Part shown: piece after piece, positions 1 to 5,878 of the stretch
How the letters are laid out: every line of letters starts with the position of its first letter
Position numbering within the stretch: the first letter of the stretch is position 1
Source: Flavobacterium psychrophilum
GTDB lineage: Bacteria > Bacteroidota > Bacteroidia > Flavobacteriales > Flavobacteriaceae
Length of the DNA stretch: 18,151 nt
NCBI GenBank assembly: GCA_945869365.1
Contig: CAMBOW010000032.1
Location: forward strand, 1-18,151
Direction: 5' to 3'
The notes under the pieces: model-generated
What the model was told of the DNA's origin: nothing
What the model saw: the letters and a program-made list of their open reading frames with translations, nothing else
The model's database searches: none
Position numbers and translations under genes: made by a program

Positions 1-574
1 GAACGGCACCTGTGGCAGCATAAGTTACCAAAACACCGTTTGGCTTAAGTGCCGCATACATCTTCCTGAAAATTTCATCGCTCCACAACTCGGGTTGCAC
101 GCGGTAGCCAAAGGCATCAAAATAAATTAAATTGAATGTTCCTTCATCAACAATGTCTTGAATGCGCTGTTGGCGTTTGCACAATGAAAAAAAAGGCGAA
201 AGGGAAATCAGTTGTTCCCAGGCACAGCTGTGCATTTGGTCAAATAAAGGCGCTTGTGCATCGGCTTGGAGTTCGGTAACGTAATTCATGTGCTGCCATT
301 CTTCCTCCAAGACCGGATAGGCCTCTACGCCGGTATACTGAATGATCAATTGTCGTTTGGGAGATTCAAGCAGCGTGATAAATGCATTGAGTCCGGTGCC
401 AAAGCCAATTTCTAAAATGGATAAATTTTGATCTTGAAATAAATCCAAGCCATTTTTAATGAACACGTGCTGGGCTTCCTGAATGGCGCCGTGTTTGGAA
501 TGGTAACTTTCGTTCAACTCAGGCAAATGAATCGAGGTTGATCCATCGGCGGTGTGTACCACGAGGCGTTTCAT
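1..574 (-). CDS. mnmD: MnmD-type tRNA 5-methylaminomethyl-2-thiouridine methyltransferase (3' end outside window)
   Basis: SAM-dependent methyltransferase of the MnmD/MnmC1 family (DUF752), which finishes the mnm5s2U modification at the wobble uridine of tRNAs; it acts in the cytoplasm. Residues 1-191 are present. The N-terminal part has the family signature with DGSTSIHLPE (10-19) and YHSKHGAIQEA (24-34). Motif I of the Rossmann fold is EIGFGTGLN (55-63), the acidic SAM-contact region is near VEAYP (83-87), and the catalytic-type loop is YFDAF (151-155). No FAD oxidase domain is fused in the visible part, so this is the stand-alone form. The family is usually about 220-230 residues, so roughly 30 C-terminal residues are missing at the window edge. 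The ATG directly abuts the stop of the cytochrome-like gene upstream, which implies co-transcription and translational coupling. Family assignment is firm. Confidence 0.93.
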   Translation of the reverse strand, partial: MKRLVVHTADGSTSIHLPELNESYHSKHGAIQEAQHVFIKNGLDLFQDQNLSILEIGFGTGLNAFITLLESPKRQLIIQYTGVEAYPVLEEEWQHMNYVTELQADAQAPLFDQMHSCAWEQLISLSPFFSLCKRQQRIQDIVDEGTFNLIYFDAFGYRVQPELWSDEIFRKMYAALKPNGVLVTYAATGAV

Positions 575-1006
575 TTATTGAGTAATGTAGAGTTTTTTGA
601 TGCGGGTAATAGGGCCAGCACATTTCACCTGATGACACTGAATACAGGCATCAACACCTGCATTAAAATGCGCTTGGGCGTTTTTGGGGTCTTTGTAAAT
701 TTGTTCTTGGGCAGCAATAAATAGTTGCGCTTGTTCTTTAAAAAAAGCGTCGTTCTCGGTGCTGTCGGTCATCACCGCTTGGTGAATCTTCAAGAAATGA
801 TTGGGAAATGCACCAATTGTTTCTCCGTTAAGAATGCGCGCTTTGAGTTGTTGGTTTTCGGCGTACATCTGCTCCATTAAAGCCGACATTTCCGACATTT
901 TGTACATCGTTAATGCCTTTTTTTTGGGCGCTTTGCACTCCGGCTTTGCTTCTTTTTGGGCGCAACCTATCAAAACCAACAGGAGTAGTAAAATGGAGTG
1001 TTTCAT
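575..1006 (-). CDS. Cytochrome c'-like lipoprotein with one CXXCH motif
   Basis: A 143-residue predicted outer-surface or periplasmic lipoprotein: hydrophobic residues 4-14 end in a lipobox LIGC with acylated Cys15. A single heme-attachment motif CIQCH sits near the C-terminus (121-125), followed by Cys129. The middle is helical, with a Met-rich first segment (MYKMSEMSALMEQMY, 34-48). A C-terminal CXXCH after a helical body is the layout of class II (cytochrome c'-type) cytochromes, so a four-helix heme protein is my inference; I do not recognise a named family. Its ATG overlaps the stop of the DUF4920 gene by one base (TAATG), and its own stop abuts the mnmD start, so the three genes are translated as a unit. 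Role unknown; electron transfer or gas/redox sensing are possible. Confidence 0.8.
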   Translation of the reverse strand: MKHSILLLLLVLIGCAQKEAKPECKAPKKKALTMYKMSEMSALMEQMYAENQQLKARILNGETIGAFPNHFLKIHQAVMTDSTENDAFFKEQAQLFIAAQEQIYKDPKNAQAHFNAGVDACIQCHQVKCAGPITRIKKLYITQ

Positions 1007-1494
1007 TATTGTTTTAGTAATACACCGTTGGCCACAAACGAATAGGTCACTTCGGGCGCTATTATGCTATCAATGGCTGCTTGTGATTTGCCAGCGTCTT
1101 TGGCATAGTGTTTCAATACTTCAATGGATTCTACGCTCACAAAAGCTTTTCCGTGCACAATTACTTCAGCTCCTTTTGAGTTCAACGGCATAAAAAAACC
1201 GTAATCTTTAAACTTCACAAAAGCGGCTTCTTTCTCTGTCAAGGCCAAGTTCATCCAACAGCCTTTTTTCTGACACACATCGTTGATTTTCGAAGTAAAG
1301 GCCACTTGCAGGGTATCTCCTTCTTTAAGGGTTTGGTATTTGGCAAACATATCGGCCTTGGAAATCGCGCCTTCTTGGGATATCGAATCGCCAAACGATA
1401 CATATTTTACTTCTGGAGCTACAGGGGCTACAGCTTCTTTTTTACAACTTACAAAGGCTAAACAAAGGGCGGCAAATACAATATATTTTTTCAT
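1006..1494 (-). CDS. DUF4920 domain lipoprotein
   Basis: A 162-residue lipoprotein of the DUF4920 family, common in Flavobacteriia and without an assigned function. The signal sequence MKKYIVFAALCLAFVSC ends at lipid-modified Cys17. The DUF4920 domain spans about residues 32-162, with the typical segments FGDSIS (34-39), EGDTLQVAFTS (58-68), a C-x4-C-W-M motif (C74, C79, W80, M81), FKDYGFFMP (95-103), HYAKDAGKS (129-137) and a terminal SFVANGVLLK. The frame is open 13 codons further upstream, but the ATG at 1494 places the lipoprotein signal at the N-terminus and is preferred. It is the first gene of a tight minus-strand operon with the CXXCH lipoprotein and mnmD. The two conserved cysteines suggest metal or disulfide chemistry, which is inference only. 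Confidence 0.88.
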   Translation of the reverse strand: MKKYIVFAALCLAFVSCKKEAVAPVAPEVKYVSFGDSISQEGAISKADMFAKYQTLKEGDTLQVAFTSKINDVCQKKGCWMNLALTEKEAAFVKFKDYGFFMPLNSKGAEVIVHGKAFVSVESIEVLKHYAKDAGKSQAAIDSIIAPEVTYSFVANGVLLKQ

Positions 1495-1515
1495 GGGAAG
1501 TGGGTTTTGTGAGTG

Positions 1516-1547
1516 TAAATATAATTGTTTCAAGTTTTAGGTTTCAA
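1516..1547 (-). promoter_or_regulatory. Candidate promoter of the DUF4920-cytochrome-mnmD operon
   Basis: Read on the minus strand, TATATTTA (1523-1516) matches the Bacteroidota -7 consensus TAnnTTTG at all but the last position. A TTG (1547-1545) lies 21 bases upstream, within the tolerated spacing for the -33 element. The start codon is 22 bases further downstream (1494). The -33 triplet falls inside the GTTTCAA-type heptamer repeat block, which offers alternative TTGs every 14 bases. Confidence 0.4.
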
Positions 1548-1554
1548 GTTTCAG
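1527..1554. repeat. Heptamer repeat block A (GTTTCAA type, 4 units)
   Basis: Four contiguous seven-base units of the form GTTTYAR. They also read as two 14-base copies that differ at one position. The block overlaps the -33 region of the candidate promoter for the minus-strand operon. Confidence 0.8.
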
Positions 1555-1592
1555 GTGAAGAATTTCCGCTTCGCTAAAGAACTTCAACAACT

Positions 1593-1608
1593 CCCCTCTT
1601 GAGAGGGG
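1593..1608. repeat. GC-rich inverted repeat CCCCTCTTGAGAGGGG
   Basis: A near-perfect palindrome: seven complementary pairs around a central TG. It is followed by GGAGGTGTGT-type text. It has no T-run directly after it, so it is not a standard intrinsic terminator for either strand. My recollection, not checked, is that similar CCCCTC...GAGGGG strings occur between genes in other Flavobacteriaceae, which would make this an interspersed element. Confidence 0.6.
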
Positions 1609-1644
1609 CTGGAGGTGTGTTTATTTTGTTGTCGTTTATCAGTT

Positions 1645-1679
1645 TTGGGTGGTAGGTATTGGGTGGTAGGTTTTAGGTT
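1645..1679. repeat. Heptamer repeat block B (TTGGGTG/GTAGGTT type, 5 units)
   Basis: Five contiguous seven-base units. TTGGGTG alternates with GTAGGTA or GTAGGTT, then TTAGGTT. The first four units form two 14-base copies that differ only at the last base. Confidence 0.8.
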
Positions 1680-1724
1680 GCGTTCTAAGGACAGTCTCTT
1701 GTTTTTTTGTCTGTTTGTGTTTTT

Positions 1725-1752
1725 GGTTAGAGTTTAGGGTTTAAAGGTTAAG
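1725..1752. repeat. Heptamer repeat block C (GTTTAGG type, 4 units)
   Basis: Four contiguous degenerate units (GGTTAGA, GTTTAGG, GTTTAAA, GGTTAAG), followed by decayed text of the same style up to about 1764. It is less regular than the other blocks. Confidence 0.6.
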
Positions 1753-1788
1753 TTGAGGTTAGATAAAAAATTGCTTTATTTTCCATGT

Positions 1789-1839
1789 GACATTCGACCT
1801 TTGACTTTATGACTTTAGACTTTACGACTTTCGACTTAA
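1789..1839. repeat. Repeat block D (GACTTTA type, 7 units)
   Basis: Seven contiguous units that all start with GAC and mostly read GACTTTA or GACTTTC. Unit lengths are 7, 7, 8, 7, 8, 7 and 7 bases. The eight-base units carry one extra base after GACTTTA, as expected from slippage followed by point mutation. Confidence 0.85.
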
Positions 1840-1841
1840 TC

Positions 1842-1857
1842 CATTCGTACATTCGTG
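1842..1857. repeat. Eight-base direct repeat (CATTCGTA / CATTCGTG)
   Basis: Two adjacent copies that differ only at the last base. They sit between blocks D and F, and the related string CATTCGAC occurs at the start of block D (1791-1798). Confidence 0.7.
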
Positions 1858-1863
1858 GCAAAA

Positions 1864-1912
1864 GCTAATCGCTGAGTGCTAAAAGCTAACAACTGTCAGC
1901 TGACAGCTAATT
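1864..1912. repeat. Heptamer repeat block F (GCTAAAA type, 7 units) with internal palindrome
   Basis: Seven contiguous seven-base units, six beginning with GCT (GCTAATC, GCTGAGT, GCTAAAA, GCTAACA, then ACTGTCA, GCTGACA, GCTAATT). Units five and six create a perfect 12-base palindrome, TGTCAGCTGACA, at 1894-1905. Confidence 0.85.
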
Positions 1913-1995
1913 ATGAACATTTTCACCCCAACCGCATCAATACAACTTCTAATTTATTATTTTAGCCGAAATTTTAAATTAATTATTAATTTTAG

Positions 1996-2027
1996 TTTGA
2001 ATTTAGATCATTAGTCCTTTATATTCA
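1996..2027 (+). promoter_or_regulatory. Candidate ilvE promoter
   Basis: TTTG (1996-1999) is followed after 20 bases by TATATTCA (2020-2027), a partial match to the Bacteroidota -7 box TAnnTTTG. Spacing fits the family consensus, and transcription would start about 30 bases before the ilvE ATG. The -7 match is imperfect. Confidence 0.35.
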
Positions 2028-2066
2028 GTACTTTACGATATAATTCATTCCAATACATTATTTTAA

Positions 2067-3134
2067 ATGAGTGAGAGTACTACTCAAAAAATTGATATCG
2101 TAACGGTTCCCCAGTCCAATATAGATTCGGTTGATTTCGATAATTTGTCCTTCGGGTCTACTTTTACCGACCACATGTTGTGGTGTGATTTTAAGGAAGG
2201 AAAATGGCAACAGCCGGTTATAAAACCCTATGAGCCGTTTTTATTAGATCCATCTGCCAAAGTGTTTCATTACGGTCAAGCTATTTTTGAAGGCATGAAA
2301 GCCTACAAAGACGAGCAAGATGAGGTGTGGTTATTTCGCCCCGATCAAAATTTTGAGCGCTTTAACCATTCGGCAGTGCGCATGGCAATGCCAGAAGTTC
2401 CGGAAGAAGTTTTCATGGGTGGATTAAAACAACTCATTGATTTAGAGCGTGACTGGGTAAAAAAAGGCCTCGGAAATTCCTTGTACGTTCGACCGTTTAT
2501 GATAGCAGTAGGCAGTGGCGTAATTGCAGCTCCTTCAAGCCAGTATCGGTTTATGATTATTTTATCACCCGCCAAATCCTATTATTCGGGAGAAGTAAAG
2601 GTGATCATCGCCGAACATTACAGCCGTGCCGCCAATGGAGGTATTGGAGCTGCCAAAGCTGCCGGAAATTATTCGGCACAATTTTATCCTACCAAATTGG
2701 CCAACGAAAAAGGGTTTCAACAAATCATTTGGACCGACGATGCCACGCACACCAAATTGGAAGAAGCCGGCACCATGAATGTGTTTTTTAGAATTAACGA
2801 TACTTTATATACCGCCCCAACCAGCGAACGCATCTTGGACGGAGTAACCCGTAAAAGCTTGATAGCCTTGGCCGAAAAAATGGGGATTGAAGTAAAAATT
2901 CAATCGGTATTGGTGAGCGAATTGATCGAAGCCGCCAAGAACGGCAGCTTGAAAGAAGTCTTTGGATCGGGAACTGCAGCCGTGGTGAATCCCATCATCG
3001 GATTTGCATACCAAGACGACTATTATGAGTTGCCCAAAATAGAAAAATCCATGGCCTTGTTGCTCAAAGAAGAACTCGTTCATATACAATACAATATGAC
3101 CGAAGATCCATTTGACTGGAAAGTAAAGATATAA
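2067..3134 (+). CDS. ilvE: Branched-chain amino acid aminotransferase
   Basis: PLP-dependent fold-type IV transaminase that interconverts leucine, isoleucine and valine with their 2-oxo acids, using glutamate/2-oxoglutarate; cytoplasmic. At 355 residues it has the length of the eukaryote-like BCAT subfamily and carries its landmarks: VFHYGQAIFEGMKAY (66-80), LFRPDQNFERF (89-99), YVRPFM (140-145), the PLP lysine K197 in GAAKAAGNYSA, E233 before AGTMNVFF, and GSGTAAVVNPI (300-310) near the C-terminus. The ATG at 2067 gives the usual N-terminal extension before the core. It is a single-gene transcript, with a candidate promoter just upstream and a strong hairpin terminator 2 bases past the stop. 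It lies divergent from the mnmD operon, across the repeat-rich interval. Confidence 0.96.
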   Translation: MSESTTQKIDIVTVPQSNIDSVDFDNLSFGSTFTDHMLWCDFKEGKWQQPVIKPYEPFLLDPSAKVFHYGQAIFEGMKAYKDEQDEVWLFRPDQNFERFNHSAVRMAMPEVPEEVFMGGLKQLIDLERDWVKKGLGNSLYVRPFMIAVGSGVIAAPSSQYRFMIILSPAKSYYSGEVKVIIAEHYSRAANGGIGAAKAAGNYSAQFYPTKLANEKGFQQIIWTDDATHTKLEEAGTMNVFFRINDTLYTAPTSERILDGVTRKSLIALAEKMGIEVKIQSVLVSELIEAAKNGSLKEVFGSGTAAVVNPIIGFAYQDDYYELPKIEKSMALLLKEELVHIQYNMTEDPFDWKVKI

Positions 3135-3135
3135 G

Positions 3136-3168
3136 AAAAAAAAAGCGACCTCACAGTCGCTTTTTTTT
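3136..3168. terminator. Bidirectional intrinsic terminator between ilvE and the MazG-like gene
   Basis: Stem GCGAC (3145-3149) / GTCGC (3156-3160) with a six-base loop. Nine A's precede the stem and eight T's follow it, so it can terminate both converging transcripts. It overlaps the last two bases of the minus-strand stop codon. Confidence 0.88.
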
Positions 3169-3556
3169 ATTCTTGGTTCAAAATTTTAGTAAAATCGGGT
3201 TTACAGTAGTTGGGGCCTTTCATTACTTTGCCATCTTCTCGGTAGATCGGCATGCCATCGGCACCCAACTTGCTCATGTTGCTGCGCTGAATTTCGTCAA
3301 ATACGTCTTCTATTTTATGTTGCAAGCCATGTTCGATGATGGTGCCGCATAAAATATAGAGCATATCGCCCAAGGCATCGGCAATTTCGATCAAGTCATT
3401 GTTTTGAACGGCTTCAAAATATTCTTCATTTTCTTCTCGCATTAATTCGTAGCGAAGAATTTTTTTAGCCGTGCCCAAATCAGCTTTGGGCGCTTCATTA
3501 TAGCCTATTGCAAAGGCGGTATGAAATTCTTGAACGGCTTTGAGTTGTTTTTGCAT
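3167..3556 (-). CDS. MazG-like nucleotide pyrophosphohydrolase
   Basis: A 129-residue all-alpha NTP pyrophosphohydrolase-type protein (MazG/PRA-PH superfamily). Such enzymes hydrolyse nucleoside triphosphates to monophosphate and pyrophosphate, often to clean up non-canonical or excess nucleotides. The metal-binding pattern ExxE...ExxD is seen as E41/E42-E44/E45 in LMREENEEYFEA (38-49) and E57-D60, with D64, in EIADALGDMLY (57-67). The C-terminal part SNMSKL...GKVMKGPNY (92-117) is typical of the short stand-alone bacterial members. Substrate cannot be read from sequence. The gene is monocistronic, convergent with ilvE and divergent from the 62-residue membrane protein gene. Confidence 0.88.
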   Translation of the reverse strand: MQKQLKAVQEFHTAFAIGYNEAPKADLGTAKKILRYELMREENEEYFEAVQNNDLIEIADALGDMLYILCGTIIEHGLQHKIEDVFDEIQRSNMSKLGADGMPIYREDGKVMKGPNYCKPDFTKILNQE

Positions 3557-3608
3557 GTTGCTTGTTTTAATTGATCAACCAAAATAATAACTTTCGGGAA
3601 CATTTGAC

Positions 3609-3616
3609 TAAATTTG
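3609..3616 (+). promoter_or_regulatory. Candidate -7 box upstream of the 62-residue membrane protein
   Basis: TAAATTTG matches the Bacteroidota -7 consensus TAnnTTTG exactly and lies 18 bases before the ATG at 3635, giving a very short leader. No clear TTG sits at the ideal -33 distance. Confidence 0.45.
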
Positions 3617-3634
3617 TTCGAAATTTTCACTCCT

Positions 3635-3823
3635 ATGTTTAGTACCGGCCAATTGCTTTTTGCGTTGTTATTTTTTATTGCCTTTGTAGTAGCGATGGTC
3701 ATTTCCTACCGTAAAGATTTTAAAATTCACGAGAAATATTACAAAGGAAATTTCAAAGTGTTGATTGGATTTTTGGTATTTATTGTCCTGTTGTTTGTGA
3801 TAAAAATTGTGTTTAAACGCTAA
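3635..3823 (+). CDS. Small two-helix membrane protein
   Basis: A 62-residue protein with two predicted membrane segments (about 5-26 and 43-60), joined by a basic, aromatic linker (SYRKDFKIHEKYYKGNFK, 27-44) that would place the loop in the cytoplasm. The frame is open a further seven codons to a TTG at 3614, but that TTG is part of the candidate -7 box, so the ATG at 3635 is the better start. I recognise no family. It ends 13 bases before the SRPBCC/GyrI-like gene and is probably co-transcribed with it, so a shared membrane function is plausible. Confidence 0.75.
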   Translation: MFSTGQLLFALLFFIAFVVAMVISYRKDFKIHEKYYKGNFKVLIGFLVFIVLLFVIKIVFKR

Positions 3824-3836
3824 TTGAATTCACAAC

Positions 3837-4907
3837 ATGAAAATCATCAACTACATTTTTCTGCTTTTTCTTTTGGCTTTAGTGGCTGCTACCGTGTATG
3901 TGAGCACCCAAAAAAATGAATTTGATCTGCGCGAATCCTACTTTATTCATGCACCCAAAACCCAAGTCTATACTTTTTTGAATGATTGTCGCAATTGGCA
4001 AACCTACTCGTATTGGAAACAAGCTGATCCTACGCAAGCATTCACCTTTCCAGCAAATACGATTGGCGCTGGTGGGTATTGTGAATGGGAAGGAAGCGAT
4101 GAATCGGGCAAATTAATTACTACCAAAAGTCTCTCCAATCAACTAATTACGCAAAAATTACGCATCAACAATAAAGGAGCCAGTTTCAGTTGGACGCTCA
4201 AAGACAGCCTGCAAGGCACCGTGCTCACATGGCAATATACAGGTGCTGTAAACTTTAAAACCAAAATAGATTATGCGCTGAATGGAGGCGTTACACTGGG
4301 AATTAAACATGCGATGAAAGCCACTTTGGCCAAATTAGACCGAACAATTCAGTATGAGCTCAATACCGTTCGGATAGATTTACAAGGAGTAACCAAAAAG
4401 AAAGGATGCTTCTACTTGAGCGAATCAATCAATTGCAAAACAGCACTCGTCCAAAAAAACATTCGCATTTTACTGCCGCGCATGCTGCGTTTTTTTCACA
4501 AAAACAAACTAGCCGCAACAGGCGCTCCGTTTGTGATCTATCATGCCTATGATTACCCCAAAGGCTACAGTAAAATCTCGGTGTGTTTGCCCATCAAAGA
4601 TTCTATTTTCACAAGTCCGGGCAGCCAAATTACCTCGGGTGTATTGGCTCCATTTAGTTGTTACAGCACCCGACTAAAAGGCGATTACAGACACCTAAGT
4701 TCTGCGCGAAAAAAAACAAGAAGCTATTTGGATAAAAACCACATCCAAGAAAATTTGGCGGTACCTCCTGTTGAAGTCTATACCAAAAGCAGCAGCCAAA
4801 TTGCCAATCCTTCGAAATGGGTAACCGATCTTTATTTTCCTATAAAACCAATTCAACGGGTAATTATTCCCGTTTCAGTGCCCGACAGCACCGCGACTTT
4901 TCGCTAA
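3837..4907 (+). CDS. Membrane-anchored SRPBCC + GyrI-like (effector-binding) fusion protein
   Basis: A 356-residue protein with an N-terminal hydrophobic helix (about 5-22), then an SRPBCC/polyketide-cyclase-like domain (about 29-175, starting DLRESYFIHAPKTQVYTFLND) and a C-terminal GyrI-like/AraC effector-binding-like domain (about 205-345, ending DLYFPIKPIQ). Both folds bind small hydrophobic or drug-like ligands in other proteins. The N-terminal helix has no obvious cleavage site or lipobox, so it may anchor the protein with both domains in the periplasm; that orientation is inference. No DNA-binding domain is present, so it is not itself a transcription factor. It follows the small membrane protein by 13 bases and precedes the sigma-factor operon by 42 bases. 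Confidence 0.8.
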   Translation: MKIINYIFLLFLLALVAATVYVSTQKNEFDLRESYFIHAPKTQVYTFLNDCRNWQTYSYWKQADPTQAFTFPANTIGAGGYCEWEGSDESGKLITTKSLSNQLITQKLRINNKGASFSWTLKDSLQGTVLTWQYTGAVNFKTKIDYALNGGVTLGIKHAMKATLAKLDRTIQYELNTVRIDLQGVTKKKGCFYLSESINCKTALVQKNIRILLPRMLRFFHKNKLAATGAPFVIYHAYDYPKGYSKISVCLPIKDSIFTSPGSQITSGVLAPFSCYSTRLKGDYRHLSSARKKTRSYLDKNHIQENLAVPPVEVYTKSSSQIANPSKWVTDLYFPIKPIQRVIIPVSVPDSTATFR

Positions 4908-4949
4908 AAAATAAAAATCAGTCGGCCTTTTAAACCTTTTGCAAATAAA

Positions 4950-5513
4950 ATGCTCTCAAGGCAAACCTATTTTTTGAACGAGCACGAATTTATACAGGCG
5001 CTTCTTGATCCGCAAACGCAAAATAAGGCGTTTCAAAAATTAGTAGGACAATACCAAAAACCCTTGTATTATCATATTCGATCCATCGTACTCAACCATG
5101 ACGATGCCGATGATGTGCTGCAAAACACCTTTGTTAAGGTATTTCAATACCTCAAAAACTTCAAACAAGAGAGTAAATTATATACTTGGATGTACCGTAT
5201 CGCGACCAACGAAGCCCTATCGCACCTGAGTCAGAAAGCCAAGAAAAACGGACGAACCAGCATAGAACACCAAGCCTTTGTGATCGATAATTTGGAAGCC
5301 GATGTGTATTTTGAAGGCGATGAAATTCAACTGAAGTTGCAAAAAGCCATTCATGAATTACCCGAAAAACAACAACTAGTGTTTAAGATGCGGTACTTTA
5401 ACGAATTGAAATACGAAGAACTATCCGAAATTTTGGGTACTTCGGTGGGCGCCTTAAAAGCGTCCTACCACCACGCGGTAAAAAAAATAGAAACCTATAT
5501 GCTAAAAAACTAA
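4950..5513 (+). CDS. ECF-type RNA polymerase sigma-70 factor
   Basis: A 187-residue extracytoplasmic-function sigma factor. Region 2 (about 28-96) contains the core-binding and -10 recognition segments DADDVLQNTFVKVF (52-65) and YTWMYRIATNEAL (78-90). Region 4 (about 126-182) contains LPEKQQLVFKMRYF (137-150) and the helix-turn-helix YEELSEILGTSVGALKAS (155-172). No region 1 or 3 is present, as expected for ECF factors. It is followed after 6 bases by a one-helix membrane protein and then a secreted CpxP/Spy-like protein. That order is the standard context for a membrane-gated stress regulon, though what it senses and its target promoters are unknown. Confidence 0.94.
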   Translation: MLSRQTYFLNEHEFIQALLDPQTQNKAFQKLVGQYQKPLYYHIRSIVLNHDDADDVLQNTFVKVFQYLKNFKQESKLYTWMYRIATNEALSHLSQKAKKNGRTSIEHQAFVIDNLEADVYFEGDEIQLKLQKAIHELPEKQQLVFKMRYFNELKYEELSEILGTSVGALKASYHHAVKKIETYMLKN

Positions 5514-5519
5514 CTCGAT

Positions 5520-5867
5520 ATGAAACACTTTACATTTGACGAAAACGCAAAACTTCCTTCCGGATTTGTAGTTCCCGAAAATTATTTTGCCCAATTTGAG
5601 CTAAAAGATTTCCACGCAACCAAACCAAAAGTCCTACGTTTACGAGCCACGAAAACCAAATGGACTATAGCCGCAGCCGCTGTTTTACTGCTTTGCACCA
5701 CCTTTACGGTGTATACCTTTTACCCAAAACCAGCGACCGAGACCGATAGCCAATCGGTAGAAAATTATTTATTGCACGACGCCGACATCAGCAGTTATGA
5801 ATTGGCCGAATACTTAGATGAAACCGAATTAAACAACCTGCGTTTATCAACTAACGCATCAAATTAA
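5520..5867 (+). CDS. Probable anti-sigma factor (single-pass membrane protein)
   Basis: A 115-residue protein with a cytoplasmic-type N-terminal segment (1-47) that contains LPSGFVVPENYFAQF (12-26), a motif style often seen in short Bacteroidota proteins encoded after ECF sigma factors. One membrane helix follows (WTIAAAAVLLLCTTFTVYTFY, 48-68; basic on the inner side), then an acidic outer tail (69-115, rich in D/E/L). It starts 6 bases after the sigma gene. The anti-sigma role is inferred from position and topology; no zinc-type HxxxCxxC anti-sigma motif is present. Confidence 0.72.
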   Translation: MKHFTFDENAKLPSGFVVPENYFAQFELKDFHATKPKVLRLRATKTKWTIAAAAVLLLCTTFTVYTFYPKPATETDSQSVENYLLHDADISSYELAEYLDETELNNLRLSTNASN

Positions 5868-5878
5868 TCCTCACAATT

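Larger units (their letters stand above)
1495..2066. other. Gene-free interval rich in short repeats
   Basis: No credible coding frame, RNA gene or transposase remnant is visible in this 572-bp stretch between two divergent genes. The first ~30 bases hold the candidate promoter of the minus-strand operon and the last ~80 bases are the AT-rich promoter region of ilvE. Between them lie five blocks of degenerate seven-base repeats (1527-1554, 1645-1679, 1725-1752, 1789-1839, 1864-1912), an eight-base direct repeat (1842-1857) and a GC-rich inverted repeat (1593-1608). The composition differs clearly from the coding flanks, with strongly T/G-biased plus-strand text from about 1620 to 1760. Confidence 0.8.

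Noticed and set aside
1733..1739. TTTAGGG, identical to a plant telomere repeat
   Set aside because: It is a single copy inside a degenerate heptamer block of a bacterial sequence, so it is a coincidence of composition.
1789..1912. Possible CRISPR-like array
   Set aside because: Units are only 7-8 bases, contiguous and without spacers; there are no cas genes in the window.
1555..1995. Insertion-sequence or transposon remnant in the repeat interval
   Set aside because: No transposase fragment, terminal inverted repeats or target-site duplication are visible.
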